Shown here piece after piece: positions 12,940-24,360 of a stretch of 64,000 nucleotides of DNA. The DNA lies in contig OX345642.1 of assembly GCA_947044365.1 (NCBI GenBank), positions 2,851,598-2,915,597 on the forward strand, written 5' to 3'. The translations under genes were made by a program, and so were the position numbers. Below the pieces are notes generated by a model, which saw nothing but the letters and a program-made list of their open reading frames with translations, searched no databases and was not told where the DNA came from. Within the stretch, counting starts at the first letter, position 1; each line of letters opens with the position of its first letter. The stretch is from Petrosia ficiformis. Lineage: Eukaryota > Porifera > Demospongiae > Haplosclerida > Petrosiidae.

Positions 12940-13006
12940 CATTCTTGTTTTCACCAATCAATAATTGTTACCAAATGTTTCAGTGGTAATGCACCAGTGG
13001 TATAAT
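12940..13006. repeat. Solo arm of the Penelope-like element upstream of unit B exon 1
   Basis: TTTTCACCAATCAATAATTG, then TTACCAAATGTTTCAGTGG, matches one arm of the 415-bp element at 15251-15665. It ends about 50 bp before the signal-peptide ATG at 13056, so it sits where a promoter or 5' UTR would be. Confidence 0.7.
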
Positions 13007-13055
13007 AGGGAGTAGATCTAGACCAATATTGCAGAAGTTTGCTTAGTAGTCTGTC

Positions 13056-16000
13056 ATGTGGATAATAAAGTGTGTGATTCTAGTCCTAATATGTCTGCTG
13101 CAGCTGCAACTGAATTTTGCACAACTAAAAAATCCATCCACCAAAGGTTAGTAGTTAGTACAGCTGTTAGAAAGTTTTCATCATCACATTGTGTCATACA
13201 CTATTAGGCTCTTGTATAGAGAGTGGATACACCAAGTGTCCCCCAGTGTCAGGTTATGTTCTAGATTGTTACTGTGATAAGACCTGCCTGGAGTATTATG
13301 ATTGTTGCACAGATTTTTACCAACTGGATGTCTGTGATCCCTGTAAGTAAATCTGGGATAACATAATATGTAAATAATTATATAGTTGTAACACACACCT
13401 TTGAGATTCTAACAAAGGATCTTTGCTCATACATGTGTATTCAAGCAACTCATCACATAGTATGTAAGATTTCACCATCCATTAACTTATTTCTGTTATA
13501 CTAGTTGTAGGAACAGAATGTACTTCAGGTTCTGTAAGACTTGTTGGAGGATTAAGACCATATGAAGGATTAGTGGAAGTATGTATATTTCAGTCTTGGC
13601 ATCCAGTGTGTACCTCCTCATTCTCATATCCTGAAGCTCTTGTGACATGTAATTGGCTTGGATATACAGCTACATTAAGTAATGAATAATTAATATTATG
13701 CATTAATAATTTATATATGTCTATTTTGTCTTAGATTCTCATAACAGAACAATTCAGCTTCTGAATAATACTACTAGTATAGACAGTAGAACAGTTTATG
13801 GATCAAAGTGCATTGGTGATGAATCTCGTTTAACTGAATGTCTGGTTGATTTTAGGTATTGTGTACCTAGTGATGAACAAGCAACAGTGAAATGTATTCC
13901 TATAGGTAGGTACATGTTGTGATGTGATTTAACAGATGATGTTTTATAAATTACACTTATACACAATGCACATAAGTACACTAAACCCACAAGCACGTGC
14001 ACAGAATGTGTTCATTCACTCTAATTTTAATGATTGTTTACTATGAAGTTCATTAAATACACTTCTATAGTGATAACAAGATTAGGACAGTTTATGTTAA
14101 TCAGATTATGTACAGTTTAAGTCACACCATTATTTGTTTTAGCCTAGTGTGGTAGAATTAAGCAAATATCAACATTAATTGTGCCCTGGGTCACCTGTAT
14201 ACTTTTTTTTATATATACCCGCAAATACCAAAACTCAATTTGCATAAACTCAATTTGTTGTTCAATCAATTTCACAGCATCATACTTAATTATACATATT
14301 TGGCTTTTGTTAGTCTGTTAGTTAATATAAGTGTGTAATTTCAATATTTAATTTATAGTTCACTGGATTAGCTGCTTATATCATGAACTTAATTTTGCTG
14401 CTTTGGAATTCAATGCCCATTTACAATAGCTTCCCACACTACTAGTTAATCAGTTTGTTATGTGTGAAAGATTTAACTCATTTACGTAATGTAAATTATT
14501 TACTGATGAGTAATTGTATAATAAAGTACTGAACTATTCCATTTATACACAGAAAACTCATTAACTTACTTGACTACTACAATAGCAACATCAGGTAATA
14601 ATAAAAACATCAGTATTCATATTGATAATAATAATTGTATAATAAATTAAAGAAAGTAATAAACTATTCTATTCATTCACAGAAAACTCATTAACTTACA
14701 TGATTACTACAACAGCAACATCAGGTAGTAAGAAAAATAGATAATAATAAATAAATAAATTACTGAACTATTCCATTTATACACAGAAAACTCATTAACT
14801 TACTTGACTACTGCAACAGCAACATCAGGTAGTAATAAAAACATCAGTATTCATATTGATAATAATAATTGTATAATAAAATAAAGAAAGTAATAAACTA
14901 TTCTGTTCATACACAGAAAACTCATTAACTTACTTGACTGCTACAACAGCAACATCAGGTAGTAATAGAAACATCAGTATTAGATAATAATAATAAATAA
15001 ATTACTGAACTATTTCATTTATACACAGAAAACTCATTAGCTTACTTGACTACTACAACAACATCAGGTAGTTCATTATGTAACTATATTATACAATAGT
15101 TATGCACATCCATATATTACTTTGATGAATACCAAATGTATACATTATTATAATCATAATTTGTACATTATAAATATAATAATTAATTACTATACATATA
15201 TAATTATATCATGTGACTAACATGGATACATTACACACTAATGAGATTGTATTCATTGTTTTATATTTGTTTTCACCAATCAATTATAATTGTTTTTAAC
15301 AACAACCAAACATTTCATTAGTTATGCAACTAACTTCATCAATGGTATACAAATAGACATCAGGTAGTATTCCTTTTTCTCTATTCAGAGCACCTTCCTC
15401 TTTGTGTATGTGCCAAGACTGCATCGTACAACAAAGATGTGTGAATATTTGGCAATCAATTACCATAGTGTTGTCCCAATCAATCCTGCATGTGATCGGT
15501 AGAAATAACATGCTCAGCCAAGACACGCATCTTCATTGTATGATGGAGTCTTAGTATAAATAGAAGAATGCATTTGTATGTATTATTAACCACTGCTGAA
15601 TGTAGTTGCATAACTACCAAAATGTTTGGTTATTGATTGGTAAAAACAAATATAAAACAATGAATATTCCCTACTCAATCTTCAGAACTTTTTAATAATG
15701 AGATGTGTATTAAAAACAGCTATTATATTACTTTTATATTAGTAATAATTATGATACTCTTAAGTACATGTTAGTTCAGTGATACGTAACTTTTCTTCTT
15801 ACGCAGAAAGTTTATCAATTTACCCATCTGCCACAGTAACTTTAACAGAAACATCAGGTATTAAAACACATGCATGTTTACACGTTCATGCTAGTTTATA
15901 TTTACACAGAACAATAACAGTGACATAATTTATTTGAATAATTATTATTATAATGATATAAATTATGTATACATAATTTATATTTACTTACATACACAGT

Positions 16001-17595
16001 GCTGCTGATTAATTATATATAATATATGTATAGGTTATACACCGAGGTAAAGGTTTCTACTGGATTTATCAAACCGAGGGCCGAAGGCACGAGGTTTGAT
16101 AAATCAGTAGAAACCGTACCGAGGTGTATAACCGTCTTCTACCATGAAACGCGCGCGAAGTATAGTAACTAAGCAAATCTTTGCGCGTGGCAACAGTAAT
16201 TACAGTATACAGAATTTCACTAACCCAGTATGGATTTCTGTGACTCCTTAGACAAGTAACTGATCAACACTTTCAACGCAAATAATAGAAAGAGCTCTCA
16301 CTATCATACATGTGGCAGACTTCCGGCTCCTCCTCCATTCTAGTATAAGGTGTGGCTCTTCAGGGAGCGCGCGCTCGCGCTCACCCAACTCTCATACGAG
16401 ATCGAGAGACTATCGAGGAATGTGAATGCTAAAGGCCTCGATCACAAACATACAAACAGGTGTCAGATGATCAGAAAGAACAAGTGTCAATACTCACTCT
16501 GGTGCCCACCCATTAGCTGTCTATCCACCAGTAGCAATATTACTGTCAATTGTAACAGCAATTACTGAACATGCAGTACAACTACTTAGAGCATTAACAC
16601 AAATAATGCTATAACATAATTCATAATAATTGTTGTATATATATTATAATAAAATATCATGGAAAAATAATAATAAGAAATAACAGAAAACAATATTTCC
16701 TATCTCCCAGCAATGAGTGGGAAATTCAGTAAAAGTGACTAATCAAATTGATTAAAATAAGAGGTTGATAACTAGTTATCGAACCTCCCGGGAACACTTA
16801 TCAAACCTCCCGGGAACACTTATCAACCTCTCAGTAGGTTTCAGTGTAATTTAGCAACCTCATTTACTGCAATCTGATTGGTCAGTTTACTATAGGCATG
16901 GTAGAAGCATAAATTCATACTAATATTGTGTGTCTGTGTCTGTGTCTGCCAGCTCTGTATGTCTGTACATTTGTATGTATATTATCACAGGCCAGCTTTG
17001 GTTGACAAAGAAAACTTTGCATATAGTTTCTCTTTAAGTGCAAATTTCATAATTGATTTTAGTTAATTGTCACTTTCAGTGAACTGCAGCAATCCGGGAC
17101 AGATCAGATTAGTGAATGGATATCATCAGTTTGATGGAAGGGTTGAGATATGTATTAATGGAGAATGGAGCACAGTTTGTAATAATTTATGGGATTATAA
17201 TGATGCTAAAGTAGTGTGTAGACAACTTGGACATCCAGAAGCTGGTGAGTCGATTGATGTATTATTATGAACACTTATTTGTATTTGAGGCTGATATTTT
17301 CCCTATAACTACTGTGCACAAATAACTATAATCACGCTATTAGTATATATGATAACATATACCAAATATGGGCTTAGAGGTTTGTTTCCAATTGATGTGA
17401 TAAATCTTGTGAAGGTTATATCACATCTAAGGATACAAACCAAAGGTGTCATATTATGTGCTTATTATATATTACACTATGATATTATGTGGTATAATAG
17501 CAAGGTCTAATATAAATTATCTTGGTGATGACATTATAGTAATGTATACGATTATACTACAAATGTAACATGCAATATAATTATATATATTATAT

Positions 17596-17632
<37 letters not shown>

Positions 17633-19660
17633 AACACATAGTAGTAAGTTTATTTTGTGTCTATATGAATACGCTCTGTAGGTGGCAGTGGAATAGGTAA
17701 CTGTCTTGAAGAAACTACACATAATTAAACACTCCTTAAAAGCACATCTGCCATATTAATATTATACATAGTGTTTAGTGTTTGAGAAATGTTGTGGAAG
17801 TCAGATTGATTTAGTCAGATGTTGCTTGAACCTTTCAGATTGTGGAGAGCATTATATCCAAAATGTACACTTGATTTATAAACGTTTGCATAGGCTGAAG
17901 GCATTTAAGAGACTCTGTGACTTAGTATTATATAGCAAGTTTAAATATTGATTTGAGACTGAAGCATGACAAAATTAGAAACAAAGGAAATTGAATAATC
18001 AGGAATCTGACTAGGAGTTGAACCCAGGATCTTCTGCATGATATCTACTCTAGGCACTAGACTCTTGATGGCTTTGCATTGGCTTTATGCAATCATTAGG
18101 CATTATATCATATTTCTTCACTGCAATTTGTGATATAAACTACATGTGCTAAACCCATAGTTTCAATCTATGTATAAAAATATAGCATTATTATACCTCT
18201 ATTTTCCGTGCTTATTGCATACAATGTATTATGATAGCACTTATTCCTCTTGTTCTAATAGATGCACAAGCATATAATAATAGTTATTTTGGAGAAGAAG
18301 TAGGGCAGATTAAACTCCAAGTGAATTGTGTTGGTGATGAAAGTGCACTCCTAGACTGTCGTCATGCAATAGATTCTTACGATTGCTATTATTACCAAGC
18401 TGCTAGTGTAGAATGCATAGGTATGTTAATCACATGTTGTGTAACTGTGTAAGTGTCTCTAGTCTGTTACTTTATTGTAAAGTAGTACATATTACAAAAT
18501 AATAGGTAATTCCAGTAGATGCTCATATGATGGTGAACTACATCTAGTTGGAGGTGAGAGTGATAATGAAGGGAGAGTTGAGATTTGTATTAATGGAGAA
18601 TGGGGTACAGTGTGTGATGACTCATGGGATAACAATGATGCTAAAGTTGTGTGTAGACAACTAGGATACTCAGCAAATGGTTTGTATTGACATATTTACT
18701 GACTACACTCATCTCTACATTTATACGTTCACCTTAAAACAAACTGTGAATTTGCAAACATTACTGAGTTCATTTGGCAAAGTATATTGATTAACAATGA
18801 TTATGTAATACACTAATAGGTGCTCTAGGCCAACAAGGAGCCCACTATGGTGAGGGCACAGGAGAAATACATTTTGATGAAATAGGGTGTTCTGGAAATG
18901 AATCAAATATGCTGCATTGTTCTCACCTTCCTGTTGGTGTTCATGATTGTGAACATAAAGAAGATGCCGGAGTCAGATGTCCACATACAATTTCATATAT
19001 GGAGTGTAAGTATTATGTTTACCTTGTACTTTATAGTGGTATACAATGATTAATTTACTAATATTAATTAGTATGAACATTATTTTTCATATGTAGCTGA
19101 TTCTCTTCCTATTGCACAACTAGCAGGAATTACTGTTGGAGTTGTTGTTATAGTGATTTCACTGCCAACAGGTTTTGCTATACTTGTTATGTGCTACATA
19201 AGAAGAAAGAGACTGAGAGAAAAAAACAGTACGAAAACAATTTTTCTTTTTATTTTATAATTATGTGTTCCGCAATTTTACCAGCTAATCTTGGAAATCA
19301 GTATTCTACAGGACCAGAGAAATTAGATATTCAGGAAAATAGTGCTTACTCTCATGTTATGAAGCATCGTCCTGAGCCACTATACAATAATATTTCAGAG
19401 GTGAATTTGCATGCATACATGAGTGTAATTATGACTATTTTTGTAATAATCTATATAATATAATTGTGTTTTTAGTTTTCACATGATTGTGTTCCATATG
19501 AATAGCTATTCTGTTATCCGTACTCACAAACTAGTATTATATTTATTTTAATTATAATGCTACCCAAGACTGTGTATTTGAAGTTAAACATATCTCTATA
19601 CAGGTTGTAGAGTCACCTAAAGTTATTGATGGTGAAAATGATTATGAAATTGTGCTTTAG
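13056..19660 (+). CDS. Unit B: SMB-3xSRCR transmembrane receptor with ITAM-like tail (605 aa)
   Basis: Predicted type I cell-surface receptor. Exons: 13056-13146 (signal peptide [18 protein letters not shown], cleavage near FA/Q), 13208-13342 (somatomedin-B, eight cysteines), 13505-13678 and 13735-13905 (SRCR1), mini-exons 14553-14594, 14683-14724, 14787-14828, 14917-14958, 15029-15067 (each [13 protein letters not shown]) and 15807-15857 ([17 protein letters not shown]), 17080-17244 and 18262-18420 (SRCR2), 18506-18679 and 18820-19005 (SRCR3), 19097-19228 (membrane helix [20 protein letters not shown], then RRKRLREK), 19285-19400 and 19604-19660 (tail). Internal junctions are all phase 1 until the last one (phase 0); the total is 1,818 nt with no stop. 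Each SRCR is split over two exons, as in group A. The tail has YSHV-x8-YNNI and DYEIVL. SRCR2 has WSTVC where other units have WGTVC. Ligand unknown. Confidence 0.88.
15251..15665 (-). mobile_element. Penelope-like inverted-arm element in unit B intron (415 bp)
   Basis: Two arms of about 80 bp face each other: left ATTCATTGTTTTATATTTG, right ending ATAAAACAATGAAT. Between them a minus-strand frame reads [28 protein letters not shown], like the C-terminal segment of GIY-YIG endonucleases of Penelope-like elements. Both arms contain the stem GTTGCATAAC flanked by core-like words. It lies in an intron between stalk exons and is shared, at the same place, by units A, E, F and G, so it inserted before most duplications. 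Confidence 0.6.
16033..16906. mobile_element. Unit B-specific insertion with a long hairpin
   Basis: Aligned by eye with units E and F, the sequence ATATATG...CATAAATTC is continuous there, whereas unit B carries about 870 extra bases. They begin with an approximately 100-bp hairpin (about 16033-16133): GGTTATACACCGAGGTA pairs with TACCGAGGTGTATAACC, with a GGCCGAAGGC-type centre. They end with two direct copies of CTCCCGGGAACACTTATC and a near-palindrome around ATAACTAGTTAT. A 72-codon plus-strand frame at 16350-16568 has no recognised domain. The block is more GC-rich than its surroundings. Class unknown. Confidence 0.65.
17575..17630. repeat. (TA)n tract in SRCR2 intron
   Basis: A simple TA run sits at the same intron position as those at about 35922-35968, 43394-43460 and 51775-51807. 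The last of these follows the fold-back element in unit G. It is an unstable-length site shared by the units. Confidence 0.85.
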
Positions 19661-19960
19661 TAATGGTGTGTAAGCCAGAGAATGAATTATGCACAATTAT
19701 CATAGATATTTTAAAACATTTTACAGTGATGTGATATTTTTACACAATTATGCATTTATCAACTGTATGGCAAGAGATTAGTGTCAAAATTAAACATTTT
19801 TTTTCTTAAAAGAAAACTGTCTTTTCGAAAATAGTATTTTAAAATACAATAAAATATATTTTAAAATATATTTTTGCTTAAAAAAGAAAATCTTCTTTTT
19901 ATTATGTAAAGTTTGAAACACAAGAAATCACTGTGACAATAGTAGTGTATATTGTATAAT

Positions 19961-19966
19961 AATAAA
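19961..19966 (+). terminator. Possible polyadenylation signal AATAAA for unit B
   Basis: AATAAA lies about 300 bp after the stop codon and just before the 12-bp minisatellite. Unit G has the same context (ATAATAATAAAGACAAATAG) just before its own minisatellite. Position and motif only; no transcript evidence. Confidence 0.35.
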
Positions 19967-19974
19967 GACAAATA

Positions 19975-20432
19975 GACCTGGTAACTGATTTAGTGATTGA
20001 TCTGGTACCGGTCTGGTAACCAATTTAGTCACAGATCTGGTAACTGATCTGGTAACCGATTAGGTGATTGATCTGGTAACAGATTTAGTGATTGATCTGG
20101 TACCGGTCTGGTAACCAATTTAGTCACAGATCTGGTAAACGATTAGGTGATTGATCTGGTAACAGATTTAGTCACCGATATAGTGACTGATCTGGTAATC
20201 AATCTGGTAATCAATGTGGTAACCGATTTAGTAATCAAATTAGTGATCAATCTGGTAACCAATTTAGTCACCGATCTTGTAACTGATCTGGTAATTGATT
20301 TAGTCACCGATCTGGTAACTGATTTGGTAGTCACCGATATAGTGAGTGATTTGGTAACCGATCTGGTAATCAATCTGGTAACTGAATTAGTGATCAATCT
20401 GGTAACCGATTTAGTCACCGATTTAGTTGTAA
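19975..20432. repeat. 12-bp minisatellite, block 1
   Basis: Tandem variants of GATCTGGTAACC and GATTTAGTCACC. Because the unit is 12 bp, the array stays open on both strands (DLVT repeats on plus, SVTR repeats on minus). There is no start context, splice context or composition that would make it a gene. Confidence 0.95.
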
Positions 20433-20769
20433 AACCCGATATTGTGGGTGTAGCTGAGCTACTATATAATAATACTTTAGAGGTTAATTTGCATGCATAC
20501 ATGAGCATAATTATGACAATTTTTGTAATAATCTATAATTATAATATAATTGTGTTTATAGTTTTCACATGATTGTGTTCCAGCTATTCTGTTATTCATA
20601 CTCACGACTAATATTAAATATAATTTCATTATAAATCATAATTATAACGCTACTCAAGACTGTGCATTAAATTGAAATTTGTAACTGCAAACTAATAATA
20701 AGTTAAACATATTCTATACAGGTTGTAGAGTCACCTAAAGTTATAAATGATTGTGAAATTGTGTTTTAG
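20433..20769 (+). pseudogene. Tail-only duplicate of a receptor 3' end
   Basis: After a 20-bp scrap of the piggyBac-type element (TATTGTGGGTGTAGCTG) the sequence joins the middle of the cytoplasmic-tail exon (LLYNNTLE, near 20456-20482). Then come the following intron and the last exon at 20722-20769 (VVESPKVIN, then EIVF and stop). The final DYE is changed to DCE, losing that tyrosine. The downstream flank again matches unit B and leads into a second minisatellite block. It is a segmental copy of the 3' end without a promoter. Confidence 0.8.
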
Positions 20770-21103
20770 TAATGGTGTGTAAGCCAGAGAATGAATTATG
20801 CATAATTATTATCATAGATATTAATTTTTAAAACGTTTTATATTTTCACACAATTATACATTTATCACCTTTATGGCAGGAGATTAGTGTCAAAATTAAA
20901 CATCTTTTTTTCTTAAAAGAATACTGTCTTTGAATATAATAAATTAAAATGCAATAAAATATATTTTAATAAATCATTTTCAAGAAAATCATCTTTTTAA
21001 GCCAAAAGTACATCATAATTATTTTTCAAAACAATTATTATGTAAAGTCTGAAACACAATAAATCACTGTGACAATAGTGTATTATAATAAAGACAAATA
21101 TAT

Positions 21104-21545
21104 CTGGTACCGATCTGGTAACAGATTTAATCACAGATTTGGTAACCGATCTGGTAACCGATCTGATAACCGATTTAGTGGTAACCGATTTAGTCACCGA
21201 TATGGTGACTGATCTGGTAACCGATCTAGTAATCGATCTGGTAACCCATTTAGTCACCGATTCAGTCATGGATCTAGTGGTAATCGATCTGGTAACTGTT
21301 CTGTTAACCGATCTGGTAATCAATCTGGTAACTGATTTAGTGATCGATCTGGTAACTGATTTAGTGATTGATCTGGTAACTGATTTAGTCAGCGATCAGT
21401 AACTGATCTGGTAGCCGATTTAGTCACCGATCTGGTAACCGATTTAGTGATCAATCTAGTTAGTCACCAATCTGGTAATTGATCTGGTAGCTGATTTATA
21501 ATTAGTCACCGATCTGGTAACTGATTTAGTTACCAATTTAGTAAA
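21104..21545. repeat. 12-bp minisatellite, block 2
   Basis: The same unit family as block 1 (GATCTGGTAACC / GATTTAGTCACC) follows the tail-only duplicate. This suggests that the tail, its 3' flank and the minisatellite were duplicated together. Confidence 0.95.
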
Positions 21546-21548
21546 ACA

Positions 21549-21672
21549 AAATATTGTGGGTGTAGCTGGTGCCAACATGCAGTGGAGTCATTTTGTTTGC
21601 CCCAGTTGCAGTCAAAAAAGGGTGAAAACAGCTTTGAATTAGTCCTACGAAGCGCTTGGTGACTTTCGAATA
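21549..21672 (+). mobile_element. Fragment of the piggyBac-type element
   Basis: AATATTGTGGGTGTAGCTGG, then CCAACATGCAGTGG, then CCTACGAAGCGCTTGG, matches the reverse complement of about 3020-3130 inside the 533-bp element. Neither terminal repeat is present. It abuts the end of minisatellite block 2. Confidence 0.75.
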
Positions 21673-22310
21673 TTATAGTAAATTGTACAAATGTATAAAC
21701 AAATAAAGATTTCTATATACTAGTCAAACCAAAGAGATTTGTTCTACTTTGTTTTTTTAAGTGATAGCTATGTTTTTATTATGTGTACACTCCAACAGAT
21801 TGAACAGGCCTGCTTCTCTCATTTTGAGTGTTTTTATATAGTTTGTCACCTAGAAGAACAAACAGATCCAACTAGTGAATCCCAATTCGACTGTCTACTA
21901 TTGCTGCTGACATCATGGCTGTACTGGTATCTACTACATGTGTTTTATCTCTCATATCTATTGCATATTCATGTGATTCACTATGGAATGCACTATAAAT
22001 GTAGAGAATAGGTTACACATCAAAAGTACCATTTAGACACATTCTGTATCAATACTAAAATTTTTCATTATAATACATAATTAAGATTAAGCAAACTATA
22101 CATTAGGTCAAGTTTATGTGGTATGAAACAATACAGTGATGTTACATTTTTACATAATTATACATTTAAAAATATTTATTCATTTTCAACTACATAGAGG
22201 ATTGTGAATTGCTGATGGTTGTCTGGTTGTCAGTCAGTTAATTATGTATGTCATGTTTTTTGTGAGCTAGCGCGCGTTTAAAATCGGCAATCCGTGCGAT
22301 CCGCTGTCCC
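21673..22310. other. Gap between array segments, with a short signal-peptide-like ORF
   Basis: No array sequence is recognisable. A 27-codon plus-strand frame at about 21915-21998 starts MAVLVSTTCVLSLISIAYSC, which looks like a secretion signal but ends in a stop with no convincing splice donor. A GC-rich patch (CTAGCGCGCG, then ATCGGCAATCCGTGCG) lies at about 22266-22305. Nothing else can be supported. Confidence 0.3.
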
Positions 22311-23106
22311 TTTTATATTTGTTTTTACCAATCAATAATTGTTACCAAACATTTCGGAAGTTTTGTTTTAGATTGTTACTGTGATAAGGCCTGCCTGGAT
22401 TTTTATGATTGTTGCACAGATATTTACCAACTGGATGTCTGTGGAACCTGTAAGTACATTGACTGATAAGGAATAAAGTATATATTATATAAATAATTAT
22501 AACACACACGTCTGAGATCCTAACAAAGGATCTTTGCTCATTCATGTGTATTCAAGCAACTCATCAAATAATATGTAAGAGTTGACTATCCATTAACTCA
22601 TTTCTATAAAAATAGTTATAGGAACAGAATGTACTTCAGGTTCTGTAAGACTTGTTGGAGGATTAAGACCATATGAAGGATTAGTGGAAGTATGTATATT
22701 TCAGTCTTGGCATCCAGTGTGCACCTCCTCATTCTCATATCCTGAAGCTGTTGTGACATGTAATTGGCTTGGATATACAGCTACATTAAGTAATGAATAA
22801 TTATTATTATGCATTAATAATTTATATATGTCTATTTTGTCTTAGATTCTCATAACAGAACAATTCAGCTTCTGAATAATACTACTAGTATAGACAGTAG
22901 AACAGTTTATGGATCAAATTGCATTGGTGATAAATCCCGTTTAACTGAATGTCTGGTTGATTTAAGGTATTGTGTACCTAGTGATGAACAAGCAAAAGTG
23001 AAATGTATTCCTATAGGTAGGTACATGTTGTGATGTGATTTAACAGATGTTGTTTTATAATTTGCATTTATGCACAATGCACATAAGTACACTAAACCCA
23101 CAAGCA

Positions 23107-23425
23107 CGTGCACAGAATTCCAAACCAGCCAAATACATAAAATTAAGTATGATACTGATAAATTGGTTGAACAACAAATCGATTTTAGAGTGTACATTTA
23201 AAGCAAGTTGAGTTTTGTTATTCAGGTATACACAAAAATAATAATACAAGTGCCCCAGGGCACAAATCATGTTGACATTTGCTTAATTCTACCATACTAG
23301 GCTAAAACAAATAATAGTATGCCTTAAACTGTACATAATCTGATTAACATAAACTGTCCTACTCTTGTTATCACTATAGAAGTGTGTTTAACCAACTCAT
23401 AGTAAACAATCATTTAAAAAAAATT
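23107..23425 (-). other. Inverted piece of array intron in unit C
   Basis: Read on the minus strand this matches the intron after SRCR1 in unit B (about 14040-14310): for example, CACTTCTATAGTGATAAC, then TTTATGTTAATCAGATTATG, appear there on plus. The neighbouring stretch at about 24395-24520 is inverted too, and partly repeats the same bases. A local inversion therefore accompanied the retroelement insertion between them. Confidence 0.75.
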
Positions 23426-23489
23426 TTTTTAAATATTTTTTTTAACTTAAAAAAATAAAAAAATAAATAAGTAAAGAAGTTAAGTTAAA

Positions 23490-24360
23490 GAATTAGTCAT
23501 AGGGGACAAAAAAGAAAAATGATCAAGAACCAATTTAGAGTTATAGGCCCATAGTTTCACTGAAAGTTGTTCTATGAGATTTTTAAAGGCTAATTTTTCG
23601 GGTAAACCATTGTAGAGGGAGGCTCTAGTAGCTATAGTTCAGAGAGTCTTTATAGCGAATGGTGTCCATAAACCAAGTGTTCTTACAACGAAAGGGAAAA
23701 AAGAACCACCGGCGGTTTTGACTACTGAACGGCTTCCCATTGTCGAAGTCTGGATGGTATATATCACCAGGTCTGGTGTTTGAGTCACCATTAACTCGTT
23801 GTTCAATCTTAACATTTTGGTTATCCAATTTTAAGGCATTAATATTACATCTTTCAGTGCGTCGTGCCTCTTTATCCTGTAAGGTCCACAGCTACAACCC
23901 AAAAGGTGATCTCCATATTGATCTATGAATTGTGTACAGGGACAGATCAATGATGAAATAGGTGGGCTGAGCGGTATTCCAAGCCAGATTCGGAGGGCAA
24001 TACCTGATATATCCAGCCCAAGAGAAGGGATTGGAGTAGCCTTAAGCCATGCACTTGTTTCTCGACTTGCCGAAAGAGCATTAAGACGAACGGTTGTGTC
24101 AATTGATCAGGTAGAACAGCTTTATTCTGGGCTATAAAATCAAACACCATCTTCTTTGAAAGGACTCCCCTGGAAAAATAAAATCATCTGTTGGTAAGTT
24201 AGGTAATAACTCGATCCTTTGGGAAAATTTAATAAACAGGACAAAATTTTTCTGGTGACACAGACAGAGTAGCAGGATATTTAGAAAAGGGGGTAGGGAG
24301 AGAATTCTGTGGGTGGCGACTCTGTAGGTCAACAAGGGCAGATATATTAGAAGGGTGAGC
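23490..24360 (-). mobile_element. Decayed retroelement ORF fragment 1
   Basis: The minus strand, allowing frameshifts, gives a continuous protein-like trace: RLNALSASRETSAWLKA, ISGIALRIWLGIPLS, GDHLLGCSCGPYRIKRHDAL, NTRPGDIYHPDFDNGKPF, SFFPFVVRTLGLWTPFAIK and LSVKLWAYNSKLVLDHF. I recognise this as the C-terminal part of reverse-transcriptase-linked mobile-element proteins common in sponges and cnidarians; the exact clade is uncertain. Stops and frameshifts show it is dead. AT-rich runs at 23418-23480 mark the downstream border. Confidence 0.7.

Noticed and set aside
18721..18906. Minus-strand frames recurring in several units ([18 protein letters not shown])
   Set aside because: Antisense shadow of the conserved second SRCR3 exon. 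The recurring [11 protein letters not shown] frames are likewise shadows around the second SRCR1 exon.
20143..20572. Long plus and minus frames of DLVT / SVTR repeats
   Set aside because: They come from a 12-bp minisatellite, are open on both strands, and have no start or splice context. The same applies at 20997-21402 and 54080-55699.
23925..24137. Plus-strand ORF of 70 codons in unit C
   Set aside because: It is the antisense of the retroelement ORF fragment, whose minus-strand trace contains recognisable motifs.
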